Source of the DNA: Gossypium raimondii
Lineage: Eukaryota; Streptophyta; Magnoliopsida; Malvales; Malvaceae
Direction of reading: 5' to 3'
Length of the DNA stretch: 64,000 nt
Assembly: GCF_025698545.1 (NCBI RefSeq)
Contig: NC_068566.1
Span: 47,719,192 to 47,783,191, forward strand
Within the stretch, counting starts at the first letter, position 1; each line of letters starts with the position of its first letter. A program made the position numbers and the translations under genes. This document shows positions 10,551-21,255 of this stretch, in pieces. Below the pieces are notes generated by a model that was not told the DNA's origin, did not search any database, and saw nothing but the letters and a program-made list of their open reading frames with translations.

Positions 10551-13156
10551 ATGGAGATGGAAGAGATTGTAGAAGAAGAAACCAGTGGAAAACATGAAAA
10601 TATGGTGGAAATTACTGTTAAAACCATTGGTCCTGCTCGTCCTTCTAGCCTTCATGTCCCTTCTTCCATCAAAGTATGTTTCATTCTATTAATTTTTTCC
10701 TTTTGTGTTTTTTTTCCATGTTTAAATCTTTTGCATGTTGTTTTGATTGTGTTTTTATGTATATTCAAAGCATGTACTTTTGTTTGTGAACAAAATTGTA
10801 AGTGTCAATGTAGAGAATCATGGCTAAGATAAGAATTTGAGTGATTTCTATGGTTGATTGAACTATTGTAGCCTTTGATCTTTGTTTATAGTTTTTGCGA
10901 TTTGTTTATATGATTGTAATCTTACAATGTGTAGTTATAGAATGAATAGGAACTTTACATGTATGTCTATGTATTTTGAGTTCTTGTGGATGCAGCTCGG
11001 AAATTAAGGTACTAGTCTAATTTCATTTTTCCCCTTTACCGAAGGAAATGGGCAAATTAGTCCGCCTAAGTTAGATCAATGAACAAACTGGTTCTTCTGT
11101 TAAAAATTTTATCCATTTGCATTGTTAAAAATTGGTCCATGTATATTGGCATAAGGTATATGTGGCACATCAGGTGTAACTATCCAGTTATTCCGTCAAC
11201 TATGTATGCATGAAAGTTTTAACAAAAATGACCAATTTGCTTTTTAATCTAACGTACAGGGGGTTAATTTGCTCATTTTTTTAGCAAAGGGAGCAAAATG
11301 TAATTTGACTTCTAATACAGGGACTCCATGGTACTTTTACCGGCCCTACACAGTATTTGATTGTAATTTTAATTTTCCATCATAGATTGTGAAGTGATTC
11401 CTTTGCTTCACGTTTATAAAGAACTGTTATCCTTTATATCTGTTTTACGATAGTTGCCTCTCCAAATAATGTCATCTCTAGTGTTCGAACTTGACTTTTC
11501 TCTCTATAAAATAAACTTCATAAAAAAATTTAGTACCATTATGCGTATATGATGTGGTTATATTTCTATCAAGTAGGTTCTTGATTTGAGAAAATTGATA
11601 GCTCGAAAGAATCATTTACCGGTTGAGAATTTGAAGCTTATCTTACAAGGAAAGGTATTACATGATCGTGCAGATGAAGATGACATTTACGTGCGATTCA
11701 ATGATGGTGGTATAAATTTCTTCATTTCATTTCTATTGCAACTATTTATCTTTGTTATTAATGTCCACGGCTCTATATATTTCTGTCTAATGGTCTGATT
11801 TAGTGTTTAGCTATTGATATATAGAGCATTATGTACCAATTTTCTAGATTCCCTCATCGTTGCTGTCAAACCAAAAGCACCAGTTGGACTCGATATTGAT
11901 GACGATGATGAAGATTTGGTATGACTGAATTAGCATAATCTTTAACCTGATCTTGGATACCACTTCGATAAACCGATAATTTTGTTTTTCCTCAATTCTT
12001 GAACAGAAATTTCAGCTCCCACAATCAACAAGCCAGTGGAAGAAGAAGCTTTACTCTTTTTTACGTAACAGAATGAAGCTTCCCGGTAAGCATCAACTTA
12101 AATCGAGCTGTTGTTCTTTTTTCCAAATAACAAGTTCACTTGTTGACCGTGTCTTATATGTCGTTTTATAGATATCGTTTTGATGGCAATATTTTCTCTT
12201 GGTCTTAAGGCGTGGGCTCTTATTATATTATGGTTTACACTAGCACCTATTGCTCATAAATTGGATCTTGGACCATTATATGTAAGTTGGCTTTTGGTTC
12301 TTCAGTACTATTGTTTATGCATGTTGGAAGTATACTCTTTTTCGTGTCGGGAAGTGGGGCTGGTACTGAAATAGAGCTTTTCGTTGTTATCTTTTAATTT
12401 TTTTGTATTAGAAGATTATATTATTTTCAGTCCGTACTTTATATGAAACGAGTAGCAATGTGATATCGGAGATGAGGGCTAAGATTGTTGGAAGTCATAG
12501 GCAATTTAGGTAAAAGTATCATGGAAGTTGTTGTACTGGCAATCAGATTGTATTTTGCCCCCTTCTTCTCAAAAAATGGGCAAATTAGTTCCTGTACGTT
12601 ATATCAAATAACAAATAGGTCCTACTATTAGAAAATGATCCCTGTATGTCAGCATGAGGTACATGTAGCATGCTACGTGTAACTATTTGGTTATTCCGTC
12701 AACTGTGTCAGTTTTTAACCATAGAAATAGATGAAATTTTTAATGAAAATGATCAATTCGTCCTTTGATCTAACCTGCATTGTCTATTTTTTGAAAAAAT
12801 GAGGTAAAATGCAATCCAACCCGACTTCCATGCTACTTTTATCAAGCAATTTATCGCACATTCACATGTAAAATATGCTTTTGTTTACCCCTTGTTTGGT
12901 CAGATACTCGGTACCGGCTTTTGTTTAATTTTCCTAAATCTTGGACGGCGACAACCTGGTGATGTCAGGTAATCGTCTCGATTCTATCAATTAAGGTATG
13001 TAAAAGTATATAATGATTTTTTGTATGGCAACTAATGGTTTCCCTTCCAATTATATTTGCAGTGCATATTCCATCTTCAATGAAGATTTTAGGGAGCTTC
13101 CTGGTACCCTCAATGCAGATGCAATAGATAGGGACATAAGGACAGGTCAATTTTGA
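10551..13156 (+). CDS. Ubiquitin-like, SAYSvFN-domain membrane protein (SAYSD1-like)
   Basis: Seven GT/AG exons: 10551-10673, 11577-11709, 11848-11918, 12007-12085, 12172-12281, 12904-12968 and 13063-13156; 675 nt, 224 aa. Residues 18-95 look like a ubiquitin-like fold (..MVEITVKTIG.., LRKLIARKNHLPVENLKLIL, DRADEDDIYVRF, DSLIVAVKPK). An acidic linker follows (DIDDDDED, 101-108), then a basic stretch (WKKKLYSFLRNRMK), a hydrophobic segment at about 137-163 and a second at about 169-186. The signature SAYSIFN lies at 194-200 and the protein ends GTLNADAIDRDIRTGQF. In animals SAYSvFN proteins sit in the ER membrane and take part in translocation-associated quality control through UFMylated ribosomes; a similar ER role here is inference. 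The ubiquitin-like part before SAYSvFN is an arrangement I associate with plant members. Introns 1 and 5 carry related transposon insertions. Confidence 0.88.
11003..11342. mobile_element. Terminal-inverted-repeat element in intron 1 of the SAYSvFN gene
   Basis: The right end reads GGGACTCCATGGTACTTTTA CC; a weaker inverted match lies at the left end (AAGGTACTAGTCTAATTTC). Internal landmarks (GGGCAAATTAGTCC, TTATTCCGTCAACTATGT, ATCTAACGTACAGG) recur in the same order in the intron-5 copy at 12509-12845. I could not find a clean target duplication for this copy. Confidence 0.5.
12509..12845. mobile_element. Terminal-inverted-repeat element in intron 5, with 8-bp flanking repeat
   Basis: Left end GGTAAAAGTATCATGGAAGT; right end, read in reverse complement, TTGATAAAAGTAGCATGGAAGT, nearly identical. 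GCAATTTA flanks both sides (12501-12508 and 12846-12853), so this is a true insertion of about 337 bp, with a target duplication length compatible with hAT-type movement. It carries no coding sequence, so it is a non-autonomous element. Confidence 0.6.
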
Positions 13157-14960
13157 GTATGTAACGATTATCAAAACGATTACGTCGTAAATATGTCTTG
13201 TACTCCTTCGACATCACGAAATTGTAAAAATTTCAGCATTGATCTTTAAAGAGTGTTTGGTACGATGAAAAAAAAATTATTATCAATTAGATCTGAACTT
13301 TGAAATCTGAAAAATAGAGATTAGTACGAGACTAAACTCTAAATTTGTAAAGAATACAAGAATATATGATAGGTAAAAACAAGAAGTTAAAAAAAAAATC
13401 CGAATTTTTTCGATTTGGGCCAAAATCAAAATAATTAGGCTAAAGTAAATAAATAAATACAAGATCCAAAACACAATTGATCCAAATCTGTTCAATTCGA
13501 TTTGATTCTACCATCCTTATTACATGGTAATTATTCCAACTCAAAATATTTACACATTTTGTAAAATATATCATCTTAGTTAAAACACACACATACACAC
13601 ATTAAATTATAAACCAAATCAAGCATTTTCGTTAGCCTAGCCATCAAATTGACATTAAATATTAAATTAAATCTAAACTAGAGCACGTGAATTAAATTGT
13701 AAATACATGTATACTTGCTATTTTGACAATTTGAATTTAATTTGTTGGTTAAAAATTAGTCCTTTACCCAATTTCTTTTAACACGTGAGATTAAAATTGT
13801 TCATGTAATAAGTATGTATGTATGTATATACAATTTGATCCACATGTTTTAATATGCTCAAACTAGCATTTAACACCTAAATTAATTACTAGGACTATAG
13901 AAGAACTTAATTGGTATAATCCTCGATATTTTAGTTAGAATATTCAAAACATTCAATTTTATTTATTTATTTAATTTAGAAAACATATTTTATAACGGTG
14001 AATTGGTGAGAGGTTATGTTTTAATATTTTAACGAAAATATTAATTTTTTAACAATGTTGATACGACAACTCGTGTGACAGTCCACGTGTACTTCATGCT
14101 GACATGATACTATTTATCTTATATATCACGTCAACAAACAATTTAATAATTATAAAATATTAAAAATTTAAAAAAATATAAAAAGTATATAAAACTAGAA
14201 TGAAGTACACGTGAGTTGCTATACGGGATGCCATATTTAAATTTTTAACGTTTAAAAAAATCACATTAATTTGACTCTTTTCTTAAAGGTTGATGGCAAA
14301 ATTTATTTATTTTTTAAAAAGTTGAGAGTCAAATTTAGCTCAAAAAAAGAACAAGGGCCAAATTGATAATGGATGTAAACGTTTAGGAACTAAATTTATC
14401 ATTATGACTTTATATAATGTCTAAACTACACAAAAATTTTTAATTTTTTGAACAATCTCATTATAGGTTTTGATCATATCTGGTTCTTTTTGACACAATA
14501 CAGGAGGATAATGCGTTTTAATACACTCAAACCCACGTCCTCCTGTATTAATAACAATACTTATACCAATCAAACTAAAATTTAATTGATAATTTTAAAT
14601 TTTAAATAAACAGATTTTATATACATGAATACATTTAAACTTATATTTTTAAAATTATTGTAACATCAATAATATAATTGAATTAAAATCCAAACCACAA
14701 TTTTAGAACTATAAATCAGATATGAAAAGATGTTCTTTGTTATGTCTTTTCATCAAGACCACATATCAAAATATTGATCATTGACTTGATAGCTTTTTAT
14801 TTGGTTGGTACAATTATTAATCATTCCACATCAACCAGCTATTACATCATGTTTTGCATGTCATCTTATATAAGTAAAATGATATTGAATCATAATTTCA
14901 ATATCCAAGGTTAAACTAATTTTTTAATAGAAAAGCATGAGAATTTAGAGTTTTAACATT
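13157..14960. other. Intergenic; an inverted repeat and dispersed repeats
   Basis: CACGTGTACTTCAT (14084-14097) is matched in perfect inverted orientation by ATGAAGTACACGTG (14200-14213), about 100 bases apart, within an AT-rich core. 14440-14570 shares words (TTTTTGACACAATA.., GATAATGCGTTTTA.., CCCACGTCCTCCT) with 19270-19410, a dispersed repeat pair. A short (TATG)n tract lies near 13810. No gene seen. Confidence 0.4.
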
Positions 14961-14962
14961 TT

Positions 14963-15519
14963 GAGTAAATTATGTCTAATTCACAAAGCTATCAATAAAT
15001 TTATGTTTTGATTATTTAATTTTGAAAAGTTACAAAATGATTATTGAATTATTCAAAAGTTTTCATTTAAGTTACTGAACTATTTGAAAGTTTTTATTTA
15101 AGTCACTAGGTTGTTAGTTTTTTTTCAAGTCCGGCTAGGTAGCTTTAAGCGATGATTCGACGATCGGTATAGTGGATCAGTACCCATCAATTGGTATAAT
15201 AACATGCCTCAGACCCAAGTCGATCTGATAGTCAGTGTCGAAGATTAGGGAAGAAAATTGTTTAGATTTTGGTTCGCAGATTTATGATGTTTAAAGCTAT
15301 TTCATGAAAAACAATTGAATTGTAGGAGAAAAGGGAAGGAGAGTTTTTAATTGATGCAAGCAGTCTAAACACAGAAAGTCATAGAGTAATGATTTTAACA
15401 GTCCAGTGACTTAAATAAAAATTTTCAAATAACTCAATGACTATTTTTATAACGTTTTAAAGTTAAATTATTAAAATATAAACTTACTAATAATTTAATA
15501 ATTTTGAGCATAATTTAGG
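14963..15519. repeat. Fold-back element, copy 1
   Basis: The two ends are long imperfect inverted repeats: the left arm has ..AAGTTACAAAATGATTATTG.. then TTTATTTAAGTCAC, and the right arm carries the reverse-complement order GTGACTTAAATAAAAA.. then CAATGACTATTTTTATAAC. The middle contains GATTCGACGATCGGTATAGT, shared almost exactly with copy 2 at 20285-20805. It is non-coding. This looks like a fold-back or MULE-like MITE family; the class is inferred. Confidence 0.5.
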
Positions 15520-16250
15520 TTGTTGACATATAGAACGTGCATGCATATTTTGACCAAAATCTTGTAAACAATTTTCGATAACTACAAAAGATCCCAACTA
15601 ATTCAATTTGTCATATACATATACAAATACAATCGATATGTCAAAATAGCGAGCAATCACCATGGTGTTATTGGGAGACATGATGATTAGTGATAATGTC
15701 TGAATTGAACACAAGATATTTGGAAATCTTGTTTTCATTCATCAAAGTCATACAAACTCTCTTTCAATGTTTTCTGCTTTGTGTTTGGCTCAAAGATAAA
15801 AACAAAGGCATTGTGTCACAACAACACATTAGAAATGTTGATTTTGGGAAGAGCCGAAAGCAAAAGACAAAAAGGCTAAAAAAGTGCGTCTCTTCTCACA
15901 TTAGCTTTCCAATTTCCTATATATATAATTAAATTTATATTTGATACGACGTGATTTTGAGTTGATTGAAATCTTGTGAATTTTAAAATTTTAAATTTAA
16001 GTTGTACCATGTATAAATGTGTAAACTCTCTATCTAATTCAGAAAATTGTTTTAAGGAGATCGAGACTAATCATAAATAATTAGGGGTTAAAGTGCAATT
16101 AGACATCAATACATGGTTTTTTTTTTCTGCCTTTTTTCGTTAGGTCAATTCAGCTTTAGAATTCATTTACGCCCACAAATTTTGTGTTCATGGTTTTGAA
16201 ATCATTACTACTAGCCTAGGATATGTTTTTTCCTTTGTCTTCTCTTGGTT
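15520..16250. other. Intergenic, no gene seen
   Basis: Short reading frames occur (for example 15690-15932), but their translation has no domain, no splice support and strongly AT-driven composition. Confidence 0.4.
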
Positions 16251-16253
16251 TTA

Positions 16254-16377
16254 GAGTGGGTTTGGATGGGCGATTGGGTGCGGTGCGTTTAGCTTACTTT
16301 TTGTCTTACGCTACAGTATCGCTACAGTATCTAATCTCACCACCGCAGGTAAACACACTGCCCATCCAAACTCACCC
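16254..16377. mobile_element. Tourist/PIF-Harbinger-like MITE (124 bp) with TTA duplication
   Basis: Left end GAGTGGGTTTGGATGGGC and right end (reverse complement) GGGTGAGTTTGGATGGGC form an 18-bp terminal inverted repeat with few mismatches. Both sides are flanked by TTA (16251-16253 and 16378-16380), the 3-bp target duplication typical of PIF/Harbinger elements. The core contains two GCTACAGTATC words. There is no coding capacity. Confidence 0.7.
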
Positions 16378-16380
16378 TTA

Positions 16381-17568
16381 GTGTATTGCAAAATTGAATA
16401 TATAAAATTTTAATTAAAGCTTCATAAATCACCAATATTATTACTTACATGACATTATTGAATATATAAATAATTATATTACTTGAAGATTAATTAAATT
16501 TTTTAAAATATACATAATTAAATTAAAATTAAAACTTATATTTATAAATCATCAATAAATTAGTCTCGTTAATATAAAATATAGTTAACTACTAGGTTTC
16601 ACAGTATCATTGAGGTTTATTGTCTATACACATCTGCTGAATACTATGCCAAAATAAAACCTCGAGAATTAACGAGGCATTTGATCCAAGGAATGATTAC
16701 TTTTTGTAATATTTGAATGTAAGATTAGTTAGCATATTGCTGGGTATGTTACATTACCCTGTTTGGTTCATTTAACTGAAATATAAAATTGTTTTATTTG
16801 ATTACAACACATAAGATTACTTAAAATGACATTTTACTAAATTACCCTCATCAAATTTGCTTCTTTTTTTAATGATTGATTATTACAAAAAGGTTGACGA
16901 CATGTAGGATTACCTAAAACAAACATTTTACGGCCACTTACCAAGAAGATGTGAGCTTCCAAGCTTCGTAAAATTTGAGTCTATGCTCTTAAATGGCATT
17001 AATAGGCAAGTATGCTGCCACTTGATCAAGTGCTATGTTGAACTCGCCGCCTTAAGTATTCATAATTTTCACAAAATCGAAAAACAAAATCCTAACAGAG
17101 AATAATACCAGCCCATTCAAAAACAAAATTGTAACAAAAAATATATATATCAACCCATTAAAACGTCTATCAACTTTAAATAAATAACCATTTGAAAATT
17201 TTCTTAAAAAGAAAATGCGTTGTCTCAATAAATGTAAAGTCGAGCACGGAGGAAATCAAGGCTAAGTTGATGCATGTCCCCCACTTCTTTCCATATTCGT
17301 TTTCATCTTTCTAAGAAATAATAATTTGATGATGTAATTGTATATCAATTAAAGATTATAATCTTGAAATTTTATAGCGTTTACCAATCATTGTACTACA
17401 CATAATAACCACCATTGTGTTATATAATGTTTATCGCATTACAAGATTAGGATAATTAAAACTATGCATGCTGATTAATTTGACAAAGTGAATGGTATTC
17501 TTAACTTGCAACTCTTTCTCTTTTGGGTTATTTGTTTTAGTCATTTTTGCAAGTAATAAAGTAGCCTT
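16381..17568. other. Intergenic, no gene seen
   Basis: AT-rich DNA. A stretch around 16690-16930 has T/A-rich text with GATTACTTTTTGTAA-like and TTACAAAAAGG-like words in opposite orientation, which may be another decayed fold-back element, but the ends are unclear. Confidence 0.35.
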
Positions 17569-17577
17569 TTATTGCCT

Positions 17578-17756
17578 GAGAAAGGATTGTATGAAACTGT
17601 GATTCATACAAATCAAAATTTTCCTCTTGATTTTCAGCAATTTTCTCCTTAAAAAAATTCAAATCCAACTAAAAATGCACAAAATCTGATTTGTCATTCT
17701 CCTATTGGAAAGGGATAGAGATGACGTGGAATTACAGTTTCATACAATCCCTTCTC
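17578..17756. mobile_element. Mutator-like MITE (179 bp) with 27-bp ends and 9-bp duplication
   Basis: The first 27 bases (17578-17604, starting GAGAAAGGATTGTATGAAAC) match the reverse complement of the last 27 (17730-17756, starting GAGAAGGGATTGTATGAAAC) at 25 positions. TTATTGCCT flanks the element exactly on both sides (17569-17577 and 17757-17765). A 9-bp target duplication is the signature of Mutator-type transposition. There is no coding capacity. Confidence 0.75.
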
Positions 17757-17939
17757 TTATTGCCTTCACCAACCATTAAAAATGTGAAAGCTTAACCTTT
17801 TTTTTTCTTCTTATTTTTAGTATCGTTTATGTTCGTTTTGTAATCTATATTCAAGGTTTATGGTTGCTCCTGGTTTTCAAAGTTTGAACCTGCATTATTT
17901 CTTTGAAAGTGTAATGCGTCTTACCATAACAAGTAATAC

Positions 17940-18089
17940 TTTTTTTTTGGTAATGTACAACTAAAGAGTTAGTACCCACACATCCACGATAGGACCATAC
18001 TCACACGGACACACTACGTCATAGGGGAGATGCCCAAACACATCCTATCACTTACTCTTAACATCCAGATCAATCAATCATAGGAGTCC
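17940..18089 (-). mobile_element. SINE-like retroposon, minus strand
   Basis: On the minus strand the element ends with ..GTGTGTCCGTGTGAGTATGG, then GTGGGTACTAACTCTTTAG TTG and a 9-A tail (T-run at 17940-17948). This order matches the SINE at 748-960. The 5' part carries GATCTGGATGTTAAGAGTAA, comparable to the A-box region of that copy. Possible target repeats (AATACT) flank it, but they overlap the duplication of the neighbouring LINE, so the left border is uncertain. Confidence 0.5.
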
Positions 18090-18723
18090 GCAATACTTGT
18101 TAGTTTTTTTTTCATCAAAGAGGAAATAAATTAAATATTAAGCAAACACCATTCTTGGTGTTACAAAATCATGAGAAACAATATATAGTAAATCAAAAAC
18201 CACATCAAGTGGAGAGTAAAAGACGAAACATTGCAACGGTTGACCTCAAGCCATTGAAGCTAAGCCATCAGCAAGCTTATTGCCTTCCCTGTAGACGTGT
18301 TGTATAATCACCTCTCATTCCTTCTTCATGTACGTATGAGCTTCCCAACCCAAGTTATGCTCCCCAACCTTAGCACTGTTAATCAACATATTAACAACGT
18401 CAATATTATCCAATTCAATAATAACTTTTCTTTGTCCGTTCCACCAAGCAAGCCAAAGGCCTTCAATAACACCCTAAAGTTTCACTTCCAATGCCAAATA
18501 GGAACTAATGAATCTAGAAAATCTGATAATCCATTTTCCATTTCAATCTCGTATAACTCCTCCACAAGCGATTATTCCCATTGTTGGTTTACGCGCACCA
18601 TCAATATTCAACTTGTACCATCTGAGAGAAGGGCTTCTCTGGCTTATCAATTGCATACTTCTTGAACAAACACTTATATAATTACCTTAAGAAGACTCCA
18701 TCGTAGAAGTGCAATACTTGTTA
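18090..18723 (-). mobile_element. 5'-truncated LINE with RNase H remnant and 13-bp target duplication
   Basis: GCAATACTTGTTA occurs exactly at 18090-18102 and again at 18711-18723, bracketing about 608 bp. On the minus strand the insert ends in an A-run (T-run on plus at about 18104-18112) and contains the tail of a LINE polyprotein. A 3' tail, a 5' truncation and a long direct duplication are what target-primed reverse transcription leaves. Confidence 0.75.
18246..18640 (-). pseudogene. LINE-encoded RNase H domain (broken)
   Basis: Minus-strand translation gives RWYKLNIDGARKPTMGIIAC, then GGVIRD-stop-NGKW, SYLALEVKL-stop-GVIEGLWLAW, VIIELDN, and finally IQHVYREGNKLADGLASMA followed by a stop. 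The DGA, the ALE position, the E-L-D and the HVYREGN-LAD-LA motifs are hallmarks of the RNase H domain at the end of plant LINE polyproteins. At least three internal in-frame stops show that it is dead. The last stop may be the natural end of the polyprotein. Confidence 0.8.
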
Positions 18724-20284
18724 ATTAACTCTTTTATAAAAACAATAAAAAATAGTTCAAAGTTTACAACAAAACAAAAAAGACTAATCATCTATAACAT
18801 TTAACTAAATAATAGTTATGCCCTCCAAATCCCAAATTTTCTTAAAAATTAACAAAATGGAAAACACTACTTCAAGTTCAAGTATGGATTAGAAAAGTAT
18901 GAACTCAACTTTGTGTTGGTTTCATTCTTTTCCTCAATATGAAAAGCAAAATGTCCTACTAACTACTTCCTTTATTGAAGTGTATTTTTAAATTTATTTT
19001 CGTGTGATGTATTATAAAATCAAATTATAATTTCCTTCTTTATACTATATTCGATTTAAATTTAAATTTAATATTTATATTTTAATTCAATATAATTTAT
19101 TCATCCTATTATTGATGCTATGCATTAATTCAAATTACTAACATTATTTAAAAATTAGGTTAGTCAGCTAATATGATTTAAAAAAGTCGTAACCCAATAT
19201 CTTTTTGTGTCATTTCAAAGGTAAAACTATGATTATAAAAATAAATATTTTTTAATAATCACTTTTTGGGTTTTGACTGTATTTATTATTTTTGACACAA
19301 TGTCTAGAACTATTCATAGTCTCTCTCCAACTCATAAATAAGAGAATAATGCGCTTTAGCACAGTCGAACCCACATCCTCCTATATTAACAATAATATCC
19401 ATACCCACATCAGTCTATACTAAAATAGTTATTTTCACTAATGTTTCATTAACAAAAAAAATTTAGACATTTTAAAAATTCCACATCAATCTACTCATGA
19501 ATTTCTTTTAACTTTTTTAGTAATTTGGATTTATACACAATAGTAAGAAAACTACATTATACAAATTAAAATACAAAGACAAAATGCAAATGAGAATATT
19601 TAACTATTATAAATAATAGATAAATTTATCATTTATATCATTTAATATAACAATTAATTTTCAAAATATCTTTACTACTAATAAGTATTGAGTACAATGA
19701 TAAGATATATTGTATACTCACGTGACTTAAATTCTAACAGTAGAAATGATAAAAACAACTATGAAATTTTGAAAGAATTAACCTTCATAAAAAATAAAAT
19801 GCATGGAAGATATTACAATTAAAAAAATAATCTTTAAAGCAATTGATATTTTTTTTTTAATTTAGAAAAGTTTCCCATCAACCATATGGCTAAAGTAAAC
19901 TCAATTAGTTGGCCCCCATTAAGTTGGGAATTAAGTTAGTGCCCTTTACATATTTTCAACTCTTAATGGGTAATTTTGCAAATTGGGACATTCAATCAAA
20001 AAATAATTGAGCTTCCACTAAAAGTGTATTTGGACATCCCAAAAAAAGTTGCAGAAAACTTGGTAAGCTCTTTTGGGAGTTTCTTTTTTTATTATTAATG
20101 TTTTCTTCATAGAAGTGGGGCATTACATGTCTAGATGACATAAACAACCCCATAAAACAAAAGCAAAGTGTTTTGTCTGACTCAAGATGACATGGAAGGT
20201 GCTTAGCCCAAGAAAACCCAAATTCCCCACTCTATGCTCCTTTCCTTTGACTACTATTCTCCGTTTACAAATAATTTATTTTAA
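18724..20284. other. Intergenic, no gene seen
   Basis: AT-rich spacer. 19270-19410 repeats words found at 14440-14570 (TTTTTGACACAAT, GATAATGCG, CCCACATCCTCCT), so it is part of a dispersed non-coding family. Confidence 0.4.
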
Positions 20285-20805
20285 AGGTACGATACACTTC
20301 TTAACTTCAAAAAGTTATTAAATAGTCATTAAATTATTTAAAATTTTTTATTTAAACCACTAAACCATTTGAAAGCTTTTATCTATGTCGTTGGGTTGTT
20401 AAGTTTTCTTTTTAAAGTGTGGCTATCGAGCTTTAAGTGACAATTCGACGATCGGTATGGTGGATCAATACTTATTGGCGAGTAGAAAAACATACCTTAG
20501 ATTCAGGTCGACCTGATGGTCAATGTTGGAGATCAGACAAGAAAGTTGTTTGGATTTTGATTCGTAGATTCATAATACTCAAAACCGTTTCTTAAAAAAA
20601 CTAAATTGTAAAAGAGAAGGAAAACATGGAACCTTCAATTGTTGCAGGTGGTGCAAAGAGTGAAGGCCATACAACAATGATTTTAATAGCACGGTGATTT
20701 AAATGAAAACTTTCAAATAATTTAATGACTATTTTGTAACTTTTTGAAGTTGAGTGATCAAAAATATAAATTTACTAATAGTTTAATGATATTAGGTGTA
20801 ATTTA
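20285..20805. repeat. Fold-back element, copy 2
   Basis: Same order and orientation as 14963-15519, including CAATTCGACGATCGGTATGG in the middle and inverted arms (AAAAAGTTATTAAATAGTCA at left against TGACTATTTTGTAACTTTTT at right). The outermost left end seems lost: the right end finishes GGTGTAATTTACCC with no left partner. Confidence 0.5.
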
Positions 20806-20809
20806 CCCA

Positions 20810-21030
20810 GAGGCAGATTTAGGGGAGCTGGCCCCAGCCCCCTAAAATGTAAAAATTACTATTTAAGCCCTTAAATTTTTTAAAAATTTTAAATTAATAA
20901 AAGTAAAATTATACTTCGACCCTTTAAAATTATAAAAAATTGATTTAATCTTTTAAAAATTATAAATATATAGACTATAAAAAATTAAAATTTTATTGTT
21001 CCTCTAAAAATTTATTCTAGCTTCCCCTTT
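20810..21030. repeat. Dispersed GGGGCTGGCCCC-start repeat
   Basis: Starts CAGAGGCAGATTTAGGGGAG and ends TTCTAGCTTCCCCTTTAG, with an AT-rich core of 'taaaattataaaaa' type. Related text is found at 3935-4195, 36240-36420, 40930-41110 and, in AP2M intron 3, at 54170-54490. I cannot assign a class. Confidence 0.4.
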
Positions 21031-21247
21031 AGTGTACCAATTTTGAAAATTATGAGATTTAATATTTACAAACAATTTAACATGGCAGGAAGTTACTGGT
21101 TAAGTGTGAATGAGTTGCATGTTGGTGGGTCCAAAACCTGTGGAATTTCATGGTCAGCTTCAGACAAGCAACCTCTGCAACTTTCGGTGTGTTTGTTTTT
21201 TTTCTTTTTGTTCTTGGACTTGTTGACTTATAACTTCTTTTAATCAC

Positions 21248-21255
21248 TATATAAT
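21248..21255 (+). promoter_or_regulatory. TATA box candidate of the NAC gene
   Basis: TATATAAT lies about 380 bases before the start codon, followed by a CT-rich, leader-like region (21270-21330). It is assigned by position and base content. Confidence 0.35.

Noticed and set aside
15690-15932. 80-codon plus-strand frame ending in a basic stretch.
   Set aside because: Its composition follows the AT-rich background; no domain and no supporting context.
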